The position numbers and the translations under genes are program-made. Positions 25,010 to 34,198 of a stretch of 64,000 bases of DNA are shown one piece after another (within the stretch, counting starts at the first letter, position 1; every line of letters starts with the position of its first letter). Under the pieces are notes generated by a model. It was not told where the DNA came from. It ran no database searches and saw only the letters and a list, made by a program, of their open reading frames with translations. This DNA comes from Candidatus Porisulfidus sp. TsSOB. GTDB taxonomy: Bacteria > Pseudomonadota > Gammaproteobacteria > Poriferisulfidales > Poriferisulfidaceae. The stretch spans positions 29,147 through 93,146 of the forward strand of contig MRSX01000007.1 of NCBI GenBank assembly GCA_002631715.1. The letters run 5' to 3'.

Positions 25010-26155
25010 GTGACCCTTTACGCCGTGCGCTGCCTGTCGCCGCAGGGCGCCACCATCTCGCTTGCGGTGGATGCGGACAGCCCGGATTCCGCGCGCCGGC
25101 ACCCGGCGGTCGCCCACCGCCGGGTGCTGTCGGTTCGGCGGCATTGGAAGGAATGGCTGGGCCTGCGACGGGTCGATCTCAATGAACAGCGCCTGCTGTT
25201 GGCCCAGATGTCCATGCAACTAAGCCGCGGCAGCCTGACACCCGAGGAGCTGGACCGGATGGTTGCACAACTCCCAACGCTGCGGCGGAACCGGCACTCC
25301 CGAAGTGCTGCGGGATTGGCCGGCCTGGCTCCTGCCGAACTCCTGCTGCATCTCAACGTGCACCCTTTCGCCGTTGCCCTGTGCCGCGAGGGAGAGCGCC
25401 TCGGGAAAGTTCCCGACATGTTGCTGCAGGCGGCGGAGTTCCTGGATCGCCAACGGCAAAGCCGGGAGAAACTCCATGTCCCTCTGATGCGCGCCGGCCT
25501 GTACATGGTGGCCGCACTCGGCCTGTTCGCCCTTACGCCGTTCTTGTTCCAGATGCTGCTCGACCGCCTGTCCAGCCGCGTCGAGATCCAAACAACTCTC
25601 GCGACCGACATTTTGATGACCCTGCATGCCCTGCTAACCCGCTATCTGCCTCTGACGCTGGGCGCAGTCGCCATATTCACCCTCGCCGGATACCGATTCT
25701 GGAGCCGCATTCGGACACTTCCTCCGCTACGCGACATCGATGCCCTGGTGCGTGGGCAACGTTCTTCCGTACTGCTTGCCGTCCTCGCCCCAGCCTTCCG
25801 CAAGGGCGTCCATCTCGCCGACCTGATGCGCTCGCTGCATCCCCTGCTCGGAAAGCGTGCCAGCCAGTACCTGTACACGCGCCTGCGCACCGGGCACAGT
25901 CTTTCGCAGAGCCTGTCCGAGCGCTATTTCAGCCGCACCTTGGCGGTGGGGCTGTACCGGTTTGAGGATGCGCCGACGGCACAGCTTCCACACTTGTTCT
26001 CGGCCATACAGACCAACCTGCACACCGAAATCAGTTGGCATCTGGAACGGACCGTGCGCTGGACCCGCTGGTTTTACTCGGGGTTGATCCTGACTCTCGT
26101 GCTGCTGCTCGTCAAGGGGTTTCTGGTTCCGATCTACTCGATCTCCGTCCAATGA
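25010..26155 (+). CDS. pilR: Pilus inner-membrane platform protein PilR (GspF family)
   Basis: A 381-residue polytopic protein. The frame is open far upstream through the ATPase and pilin genes, but homology and the preceding stop favour the GTG 2 bp after pilS. It has the two GspF-like cytoplasmic helical bundles (LLAQMSMQLSRG...EGERLGKVPDMLLQAAEFL and VLAPAFRKGVHLADLM...TRLRTGHSLSQSLS) each followed by membrane helices. It is the rotary or scaffold platform on which the ATPase acts. It overlaps the next gene by 4 bases. Confidence 0.83.
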   Translation: MTLYAVRCLSPQGATISLAVDADSPDSARRHPAVAHRRVLSVRRHWKEWLGLRRVDLNEQRLLLAQMSMQLSRGSLTPEELDRMVAQLPTLRRNRHSRSAAGLAGLAPAELLLHLNVHPFAVALCREGERLGKVPDMLLQAAEFLDRQRQSREKLHVPLMRAGLYMVAALGLFALTPFLFQMLLDRLSSRVEIQTTLATDILMTLHALLTRYLPLTLGAVAIFTLAGYRFWSRIRTLPPLRDIDALVRGQRSSVLLAVLAPAFRKGVHLADLMRSLHPLLGKRASQYLYTRLRTGHSLSQSLSERYFSRTLAVGLYRFEDAPTAQLPHLFSAIQTNLHTEISWHLERTVRWTRWFYSGLILTLVLLLVKGFLVPIYSISVQ

Positions 26156-26574
26156 AGACCACCGCGCAACAAGGGTTCACCTTGCCGGAAGTGCTGGCTG
26201 CACTGGCAATGGTAGGCCTTGCAATTGGCCTAATCGGCTCGTTCGCCAGTGCACGCATTGATGCGGGAAAAATCCATGTGAAGCAGGCTGAGAGCCGGTA
26301 TGTCGCATCGCTGGCCGTCCGCGCACACCGGGACGGCTTGCTCACCGGCGATGTCGCCACAGCCGCCGACCTGCAAACCGCACTGCCTCACCTCTCGGTT
26401 CCGGCCCGGCTGGGCGACGGGCAAATCTACCGGGTCGCGCTCGACGGCGCTGACCCTCGCGTTCTGATCGATGGAGAAATTGGAGCCGTGCGAGCCCCCC
26501 TTTCGGCCTCGGAAATCCGCATTCCGCTTTGGCGGGCGCGCCGGCTGCGCCAAATCCGGCAGGGGACCGAATGA
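26152..26574 (+). CDS. Prepilin-like minor pilin
   Basis: A 140-residue protein with a short leader KTTAQQG and a class III cleavage motif G/FTLPE, then a hydrophobic spine VLAALAMVGLAIGLIGSF. The globular domain is small. It is a second pilin-like subunit, likely a minor pilin or a tip component. It overlaps both neighbours by 4 bases. Confidence 0.7.
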   Translation: MKTTAQQGFTLPEVLAALAMVGLAIGLIGSFASARIDAGKIHVKQAESRYVASLAVRAHRDGLLTGDVATAADLQTALPHLSVPARLGDGQIYRVALDGADPRVLIDGEIGAVRAPLSASEIRIPLWRARRLRQIRQGTE

Positions 26575-27446
26575 AGCACTCCCGTTCCAGCCTTTATGCG
26601 CACCAATCCGGCTTCAGCCTGCTGGAGCTGGTCATCACTCTGGCGCTGTTCTCGATTCTCGCCGGCACCCTGCAACTCTCTGCCACCCGCCGTCTTGTCG
26701 ATGATCTCGAACGCGACCGCACCGAGCAGGCGGCAGAAGAAATCTACCGGCTAGCCAATGCGGCGCAGCATTACCTCATAAACGAAGGCGGGTGGCCGTT
26801 GGAAATGCTGCTGTGCCAAGGATCGTACGACGAGTTGGACGCACAGGGCCTGCTGAAGGGTGCGCCCCGACTGTCTCCCTATCTCGATCCCAGTGGAAAC
26901 CGCACCGGGTATGCGCTGTCCTGCGACTCCAATCACTTCACCATTGCGGCAACCGCGGAAAATGCCGAACAAGCGGCTGCCCTCGCCCAAAAAGTCCCTG
27001 GCGCGTCAGCCTCCGGCATGGTTGTGACCGTGCACTACCCCCGGCCCGCCGGCCCGCCCGGCACGGGGGGCGCGTTCATGCCGCTGGACGGCTCCGCCAG
27101 CCCCACGGCAACCTGGGATCTGGGCAACCAGTATCTGTTCGGTGCCCGCGACGTGGCCACCGAGACTGGACAAACCCTGCTCAACTCCGTGCAGTTCGCC
27201 ACCGCAGCCAGCTCTGGCGACCTGATTCGCAAACCGACCTGTCCGAACGGCATGACGCCGCGCATCTTCACCGCCCTCAGCCGGGTTTCGTCGCCCAGCG
27301 GCCGGGCGCTGCACGGAATCCAGCTGCCGGTAGACGATCTCACCGATTCCTGGAGGGTGCGGGCGGTCATCACCGGATCCGGGGGCGAGGAAAGCGCCAC
27401 TTCCGACACGGCCACCATCGCCGTTTTCGTCAAATGCTCATACTGA
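26571..27446 (+). CDS. PilV-like minor pilin with C-terminal domain
   Basis: A 291-residue prepilin-like protein: leader ending HQSG, cleavage G/FSLLE and spine LVITLALFSILAGTL. A long C-terminal part with cysteines (MLLCQGS, LSCDSN, KPTCPNG, FVKCSY) and Pro/Gly-rich linkers follows. Position and architecture fit PilV, the tip-located adhesin of thin pili, but R64 PilV is longer and its C-terminus is switched by a shufflon; no shufflon repeats or recombinase are seen here. Confidence 0.6.
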   Translation: MKHSRSSLYAHQSGFSLLELVITLALFSILAGTLQLSATRRLVDDLERDRTEQAAEEIYRLANAAQHYLINEGGWPLEMLLCQGSYDELDAQGLLKGAPRLSPYLDPSGNRTGYALSCDSNHFTIAATAENAEQAAALAQKVPGASASGMVVTVHYPRPAGPPGTGGAFMPLDGSASPTATWDLGNQYLFGARDVATETGQTLLNSVQFATAASSGDLIRKPTCPNGMTPRIFTALSRVSSPSGRALHGIQLPVDDLTDSWRVRAVITGSGGEESATSDTATIAVFVKCSY

Positions 27447-27458
27447 GAGGAAATTCCA

Positions 27459-27827
27459 ATGCCGATGAAACTGAACCCTCACCTGCTGCCGATTCTTGTG
27501 ATTCTGGTCGGCTCAACGGGCGGAGTCTCTGCACAAACACCAGGCTCCACTCCGCACACCTACGCCAAGTGCACCGAGCTTGGCCTGACCGACTCGGCCT
27601 GTCATCGCCAGATCATCGAGGCTGGCGGAACTGTCCGATCAAGCCCGACCTCCACCCGGACCGTCGTGCCCCAAAACTTCCGGGGGTGGAACGAACAGGA
27701 GCGCTGGTATCGGAAGTACGTGGAGTACGCCAAGCGGGGCCACCACCGGATCAAGCCGATCGAGGACGTGATCGAACACTATCCAGGTTTCCCCATATCG
27801 ATTCCATACTATCTGGACTATCCGTAG
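27459..27827 (+). CDS. Small exported protein at the end of the pil operon
   Basis: A 122-residue protein with a signal peptide ending near VSAQ. The mature part has two cysteines (AKCTELG, SACHRQ) and many Tyr, His and Pro residues. GAGAGGA precedes its ATG, and it lies 12 bp after the PilV-like gene, so it is probably the last gene of the operon. No family recognised. Confidence 0.55.
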   Translation: MPMKLNPHLLPILVILVGSTGGVSAQTPGSTPHTYAKCTELGLTDSACHRQIIEAGGTVRSSPTSTRTVVPQNFRGWNEQERWYRKYVEYAKRGHHRIKPIEDVIEHYPGFPISIPYYLDYP

Positions 27828-27861
27828 GGGGCAGACTCAAAGGTTCATGACATCAACGGGA

Positions 27862-27890
27862 TTGACAATAGTAATAATACATATTACATT
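27862..27890 (+). promoter_or_regulatory. Promoter and operator of higBA
   Basis: A perfect -35 TTGACA is followed after 17 bp by TACATT, which ends 3 bp before the toxin ATG. An inverted repeat GTAATA/TATTAC (27871-27887) overlaps the -10. This fits autoregulation by HigA. The very short or absent leader suggests a leaderless toxin mRNA. Confidence 0.55.
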
Positions 27891-27893
27891 CAC

Positions 27894-28172
27894 ATGATCC
27901 GGAATTTCAGGAACCGGGCACTCAAGCGGTTTTTCCTGCGTGGAGACCCCAGGCGCATTCCCGCCGAGCACCGCCAAGCCGTCAGGGATGCGCTCACGCG
28001 CCTGAATGCGGCAACGGCTCCCGAAGACCTGGACCTTCCCGGCTTTGCGCTTCACCCCCTGAGAGGCGACCATGCAGGGTACTGGGCGATTTCGGTCGGG
28101 AGGAATTGGCGAATAGTCTTTCGCTTTGCCGAGGGCGGAGTCGCCGATGTCAACTATCTGGACTACCACTAG
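27894..28172 (+). CDS. higB: HigB-type toxin (RelE/ParE fold)
   Basis: A 92-residue ribosome-dependent mRNA endonuclease of the HigB family. It opens [22 protein letters not shown], keeps the [26 protein letters not shown] core with conserved basic residues, and ends [10 protein letters not shown], all family hallmarks. It is followed 14 bp later by its antitoxin, in the usual toxin-first order. No ribosome-binding site is visible. Confidence 0.92.
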   Translation: MIRNFRNRALKRFFLRGDPRRIPAEHRQAVRDALTRLNAATAPEDLDLPGFALHPLRGDHAGYWAISVGRNWRIVFRFAEGGVADVNYLDYH

Positions 28173-28186
28173 GAGGAGAAAACCAC

Positions 28187-28483
28187 ATGCTCATGCACAA
28201 TCCGCCGCATCCCGGGGAATTCATCCGCCGGGTCTGCCTTGATCCCTTGGAATTGACGGTGACTGAAGCGGCCGAAGGTCTGGGAGTGTCGCGCAATACG
28301 TTTTCCATGCTGCTCAACGGCCGCCTCGGGATTTCTCCGGAAATGGCCATTCGCCTGTCCAAGGGATTCGGCGGGAGCCCGGAGACTTGGCTGCAGCAGC
28401 AGATGCAGTACGACCTGTGGCACGCGCTGCAGCGGAAAGGAGAAATCAAGGTGCGGAAGTTTGGGGTCGTTATGGCCGCCTGA
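28187..28483 (+). CDS. higA: HigA-type antitoxin
   Basis: A 98-residue antitoxin and repressor. It starts near [21 protein letters not shown], the typical HigA opening, and has a helix-turn-helix ([27 protein letters not shown]) followed by the family segment [26 protein letters not shown] lies 8 nt upstream of the ATG, much stronger than any signal before the toxin, consistent with antitoxin excess. Confidence 0.93.
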   Translation: MLMHNPPHPGEFIRRVCLDPLELTVTEAAEGLGVSRNTFSMLLNGRLGISPEMAIRLSKGFGGSPETWLQQQMQYDLWHALQRKGEIKVRKFGVVMAA

Positions 28484-28497
28484 AAACATTTTCGTCC

Positions 28498-29592
28498 TTA
28501 TACGTTGAAGCGGAAGTGGATGACGTCTGCTTCCCGCACTTCGTAATCCCGACCTTCCGTGCGGCTCTTGCCCGCCTCCCGGGCACCCGCCTCCCCGCCG
28601 CAGGCGACGTAATCTTCATAGGCGATCACATCCGCACAAATAAATCCTTTCTCGAAATCGGTATGGATTACGCCTGCCGCTTGCGGGGCGTGCATACCCC
28701 TGCGAATGGTCCATGCCCTCGCCTCCTTTGGCCCTGCCGTGAAATACGTCATGCAACCCAGAAGCCGGTAGGCCGCCTCGATCACTCGGTCCAACCCTGG
28801 CGCGGATAGACCCAAGTCCGCCAGAAAATCCTCCCGGCTTTCCATGTCCAACCGGGAAATCTCGGATTCCAGAGCAGCGCAGATCGGAATGACAGCAGTT
28901 CCTTTCCCGCGCGCGTATTCTTCCAATGCACGCAGGGAGTCGTTCCCGCTGGAAAGACCCTCCTCGTCGACATTGGCGATGAACAGAGACGGCTTGGCCG
29001 TCAGTAGAAAAAGCGGACTCAACACGCCTCGCTCCGCTTCGCCCAGTCCCTGCTCACACATCGGGACGCCTTGATCAAGATTTTCGCAGGCTGCCTCCAG
29101 CACGGCCTGCGCCGCACGGGCTTCCTTGTCGCCGGTCTTGGCCTGCCGCCGCCACTTCTCAAGCGACCGCTCCGCCGTCCCCAAGTCAGCCAGGAGCAAT
29201 TCCGTCTGGATCGTCTCGCAATCCCGAACCGGGTCGATCGCCCCGTCTACATGGACGACATTGTCGTCCGCGAAGCACCGTACGACCTGGGCGATGGCAT
29301 CCGCCTCGCGAATATGCGCGAGGAACTGGTTGCCGAGCCCCTCGCCTTGCGAAGCGCCCCGGACCAATCCGGCGATGTCGACGAACTCCACCGCGGCCGG
29401 GATTCGCTGCGCCGATCCCGCCAGATCCGCCAAGCGGTCAAGCCGACGGTCCGGAACCGGCACTACGCCTTGGTTCGGGTCGATCGTGCAGAACGGGTAG
29501 TTTTGGGCTGCCGCTTCAGCACAGGTCAGGGCATTGAACAGTGTGGATTTCCCGACGTTGGGCAACCCGACGATCCCACACTTGAGGCTCAT
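28498..29592 (-). CDS. ychF: Ribosome-binding ATPase/GTPase YchF (OLA1)
   Basis: A 364-residue Obg-family P-loop NTPase. It opens MSLKCGIVGLPNVGKSTLFNAL, with G3 DIAGLVRGASQGEGLGN, and ends with a TGS-like domain (TYFTAGPKEARAWTIRRGMHAPQAAGVIHTDFEKGFICADV). YchF binds ribosomes and is linked to the oxidative-stress response. Length and the pth-ychF order on the same strand are typical; its start overlaps the pth stop by 4 bases. Confidence 0.96.
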   Translation of the reverse strand: MSLKCGIVGLPNVGKSTLFNALTCAEAAAQNYPFCTIDPNQGVVPVPDRRLDRLADLAGSAQRIPAAVEFVDIAGLVRGASQGEGLGNQFLAHIREADAIAQVVRCFADDNVVHVDGAIDPVRDCETIQTELLLADLGTAERSLEKWRRQAKTGDKEARAAQAVLEAACENLDQGVPMCEQGLGEAERGVLSPLFLLTAKPSLFIANVDEEGLSSGNDSLRALEEYARGKGTAVIPICAALESEISRLDMESREDFLADLGLSAPGLDRVIEAAYRLLGCMTYFTAGPKEARAWTIRRGMHAPQAAGVIHTDFEKGFICADVIAYEDYVACGGEAGAREAGKSRTEGRDYEVREADVIHFRFNV

Positions 29593-30188
29593 CCGGTCGG
29601 ACCGTTCGGGTCATGCAGCGCATTCATGATGTTCTGGAAATCCCCTTCGACAAGATTCCCAACGTGCTCCAGTACCTGTTGCACCGCCTGATCCACCGCG
29701 GCACGGTCCGAACTGGACAGCGGCTTGAGCACGTAGCCCACCACCTCCGAAGCCCGCCCAGGGTGCCCGACACCGAGTTTCAGGCGCCAGAAATCCTTGC
29801 CGAGATGCTGGGAGAGATCGCGGATGCCCTTGTGGCCGCCGTGCCCTCCGGAAAATTTCAGTCGTGCCGCACCGTCCGGCAGGTCGATGTCGTCATGCGC
29901 GACCAGCAGGGCCGAGGCGGGAATACGAAAGTAGCGGCACGCCGCCGCGATCGTGGCACCGCTCACATTAACGTAGGAGTTCGGCTTGAACAGGCGAAGC
30001 GGATGCCCTTCCACTTCGACTGACGCAGTTTCGCCTTTCAGTTGCCGGGAGGGTTTCAGGTGCGCACCCAGCCGGTCGGCCAGCGCATCAACCAGCCAGA
30101 ATCCAGCATTGTGTCGGGTGCGGGCGTATTCCGCACCGGGATTGCCAAGCCCTGCGATCAACCGGACCGCATCGCCTGATTCCGCCAT
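29589..30188 (-). CDS. pth: Peptidyl-tRNA hydrolase
   Basis: A 199-residue enzyme that recycles peptidyl-tRNA by cleaving the ester bond. It has GLGNPGAEYARTRHNAGFWLVD with the catalytic histidine, the NSYVNVSG segment, and AHDDIDLPDGAARLKFSGGHGGHKGIRD. Full family length. It lies 14 bp after rplY, and its stop overlaps the ychF start. Confidence 0.96.
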   Translation of the reverse strand: MAESGDAVRLIAGLGNPGAEYARTRHNAGFWLVDALADRLGAHLKPSRQLKGETASVEVEGHPLRLFKPNSYVNVSGATIAAACRYFRIPASALLVAHDDIDLPDGAARLKFSGGHGGHKGIRDLSQHLGKDFWRLKLGVGHPGRASEVVGYVLKPLSSSDRAAVDQAVQQVLEHVGNLVEGDFQNIMNALHDPNGPTG

Positions 30189-30202
30189 TGACCCGGTTCC
30201 GA

Positions 30203-30910
30203 TCAGGACTCTTCTTCAGCAGAATCCGCGTCTTTCTCTTCAGCCTCGGCTGCCTGCGCCTCGGCCTCTTCACCCTCTTCGCCCTCAGGCTCTTCGACCG
30301 CGACTTCTTCTTCCTCTATCTCCTCGCGCCGGACATGGATGGTGGCCACGGGATGATCGTGTCCGTGCGACAGCTCGACCAGTTCCAAGCCTTCCGGGAT
30401 CGCCAAGTCGGAAAGATGGACCAGTTCGCCGATATGCAACTCGGAAATGTCGACTTCGATGAATTCCGGAAGATCGGAAGGCAGGCAGGAAACCTCCACT
30501 TCCGTCATCAGGTGGCTGATCAGGCCGCTTTGCTCCTTGACGCCGGGCGCGATGTCTTCGCCCTTGAAATGCAGCGGGATCGTCATCTTGATCTTCGCGT
30601 CCTTGCTGATGCGTTGCAGGTCGATATGCAGCAGCACATCCGAACGGACCGGATGGCGCTGAACGCTGCGCAGGATGACTTGTTCCTTTTCTCTCTTGCC
30701 TTTCAGCTTCAGGTTCAGGACGTGCGAGTAAAAGGCCTCATGCTCCAGATGGCGGGATACTTCAAGACCCGACAAGGTGATCGGAACGGCATCGCCCCCC
30801 GCACCATAGACTACGCCGGGCAGTTGCCCTGCACGCCGCATCCTCCGCATCGCGCTGGTTCCGGTCTCCTTGCGCGGCTCTGCGGACAGGTTAAAGTCGA
30901 TTTCGCTCAT
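30203..30910 (-). CDS. rplY: 50S ribosomal protein L25 (CTC form)
   Basis: A 235-residue L25/TL5/CTC-type protein that binds 5S rRNA. The start MSEIDFNLSAEPRKETGTSAMRRMRRAGQLPGVVYG is preferred over an upstream in-frame ATG at 30952. Residues about 100-190 form the CTC C-terminal domain. It ends in a tail of about 40 mostly Glu/Ala residues, low-complexity and very acidic. First of rplY-pth-ychF. Confidence 0.93.
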   Translation of the reverse strand: MSEIDFNLSAEPRKETGTSAMRRMRRAGQLPGVVYGAGGDAVPITLSGLEVSRHLEHEAFYSHVLNLKLKGKREKEQVILRSVQRHPVRSDVLLHIDLQRISKDAKIKMTIPLHFKGEDIAPGVKEQSGLISHLMTEVEVSCLPSDLPEFIEVDISELHIGELVHLSDLAIPEGLELVELSHGHDHPVATIHVRREEIEEEEVAVEEPEGEEGEEAEAQAAEAEEKDADSAEEES

Positions 30911-31096
30911 GGTCGGGTTCGCCCCTCTGTCGTCGGGGGCGCGTATTATCAACTCAAATGCCTTTTAGGGCAAGCACCGCAAGAGTCTCTTGCGATACGA
31001 AACGCACCGCTCTCGTCCGGAAATTTGCTTGAATTTGTGAGCCCGCAGGGCTCATGGTATTCTTTGCCACATCGTCTCGGGAGGAGGGAAACCTAC

Positions 31097-31522
31097 ATGG
31101 CAAAAAGAATTTTGGGCTTGGCGCTGATTGCCATGGCTGTCACAGTCGCGTTCCACACGGTGGTCGAGCCGCTGTACCACGTTTCCGAACCGGGGCAGCC
31201 CTACAGCCCCTTCTGGGAGACACTCGATCCGTTTATGGTACTGGCATGGGTGGCGGGCACCGTCTTCGCGTACCTGCGCAAACGTGCCGTCGACCGCGAG
31301 GGTGGCGAAACGGTTACCCGGGAGTACCTGGCCGCCAACGTGCTTTTCTACGGCTTTCTGGCCGTCGGCATCCTGCTGCTCTGGAGCTACTTCAGCCTGT
31401 TGAACCCAAGTTATGCGCCTACGGGTCCCGATGCGACAACCGTCATCTGGATGCTGATCGACGCGACCCTACCGCTACTGCTTGGGGCGGCGGGCGCAAA
31501 CCTGCTGCGAGGGCGGGAGTAG
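31097..31522 (+). CDS. Small multi-pass membrane protein
   Basis: A 141-residue protein with hydrophobic stretches near residues 5-24, 44-60, 84-105 and 117-135, suggesting four membrane helices. A very strong GGAGGAGGG precedes the ATG by 7 nt, so expression is likely. The frame is open far upstream through the divergent rplY region, but that part is not coding on this strand. No family recognised. Confidence 0.7.
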   Translation: MAKRILGLALIAMAVTVAFHTVVEPLYHVSEPGQPYSPFWETLDPFMVLAWVAGTVFAYLRKRAVDREGGETVTREYLAANVLFYGFLAVGILLLWSYFSLLNPSYAPTGPDATTVIWMLIDATLPLLLGAAGANLLRGRE

Positions 31523-31626
31523 GCGCGTCCAAGGGTCTTTGGAAAAGCATCAGTCTCGACGTTTTAGGCAACCCTGTACGCCGAACCAGACCGGCCGCTA
31601 GGTCGTGGGCACTTATAGCCGCAGCC

Positions 31627-31643
31627 GGCATCTCCAAGATGCC
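31627..31643. other. Short hairpin in the katG upstream region
   Basis: GGCATCT-CCA-AGATGCC, a perfect 7-bp stem with a 3-nt loop. No T-run follows. It lies in the 279-bp gap between the membrane protein gene and katG, which otherwise holds only the palindrome at 31688. Confidence 0.35.
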
Positions 31644-31660
31644 TGGAGTCCTGCAACTGA

Positions 31661-33994
<2,334 letters not shown>

Positions 33995-34007
33995 TCTCGG
34001 AGAATAA

Positions 34008-34046
34008 GGGGGGCGTTTCAGATCGAAACGCCCCCCTTTCCTTTTT
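34008..34046 (+). terminator. Intrinsic terminator of katG
   Basis: A 12-bp perfect stem GGGGGGCGTTTC/GAAACGCCCCCC with the loop AGATC, followed by TTTCCTTTTT. It starts 14 bp after the katG stop. Confidence 0.9.
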
Positions 34047-34198
34047 AAGCTCGGGATTTTCGGTTCGGGCCAGAGTGGACGAACCCGTCAGTATCTAAAT
34101 CCGCCACGGATCAGAGCCTGTGCACAATTCTATGTGCTAGACTTTCTTAGTCCTATAATTTCCACAGCCCGTTGATTTCCCTAGGGAGGAACTTCAAG

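Noticed and set aside
18754..27827. Reading the pil cluster as an MSHA or type IVa system
   Set aside because: The PilL N-terminal pattern, the secretin lipoprotein and the gene order fit the R64/ICE type; no MshE/MshG-type or PilM-N-O-P-Q (IVa) arrangement is seen.
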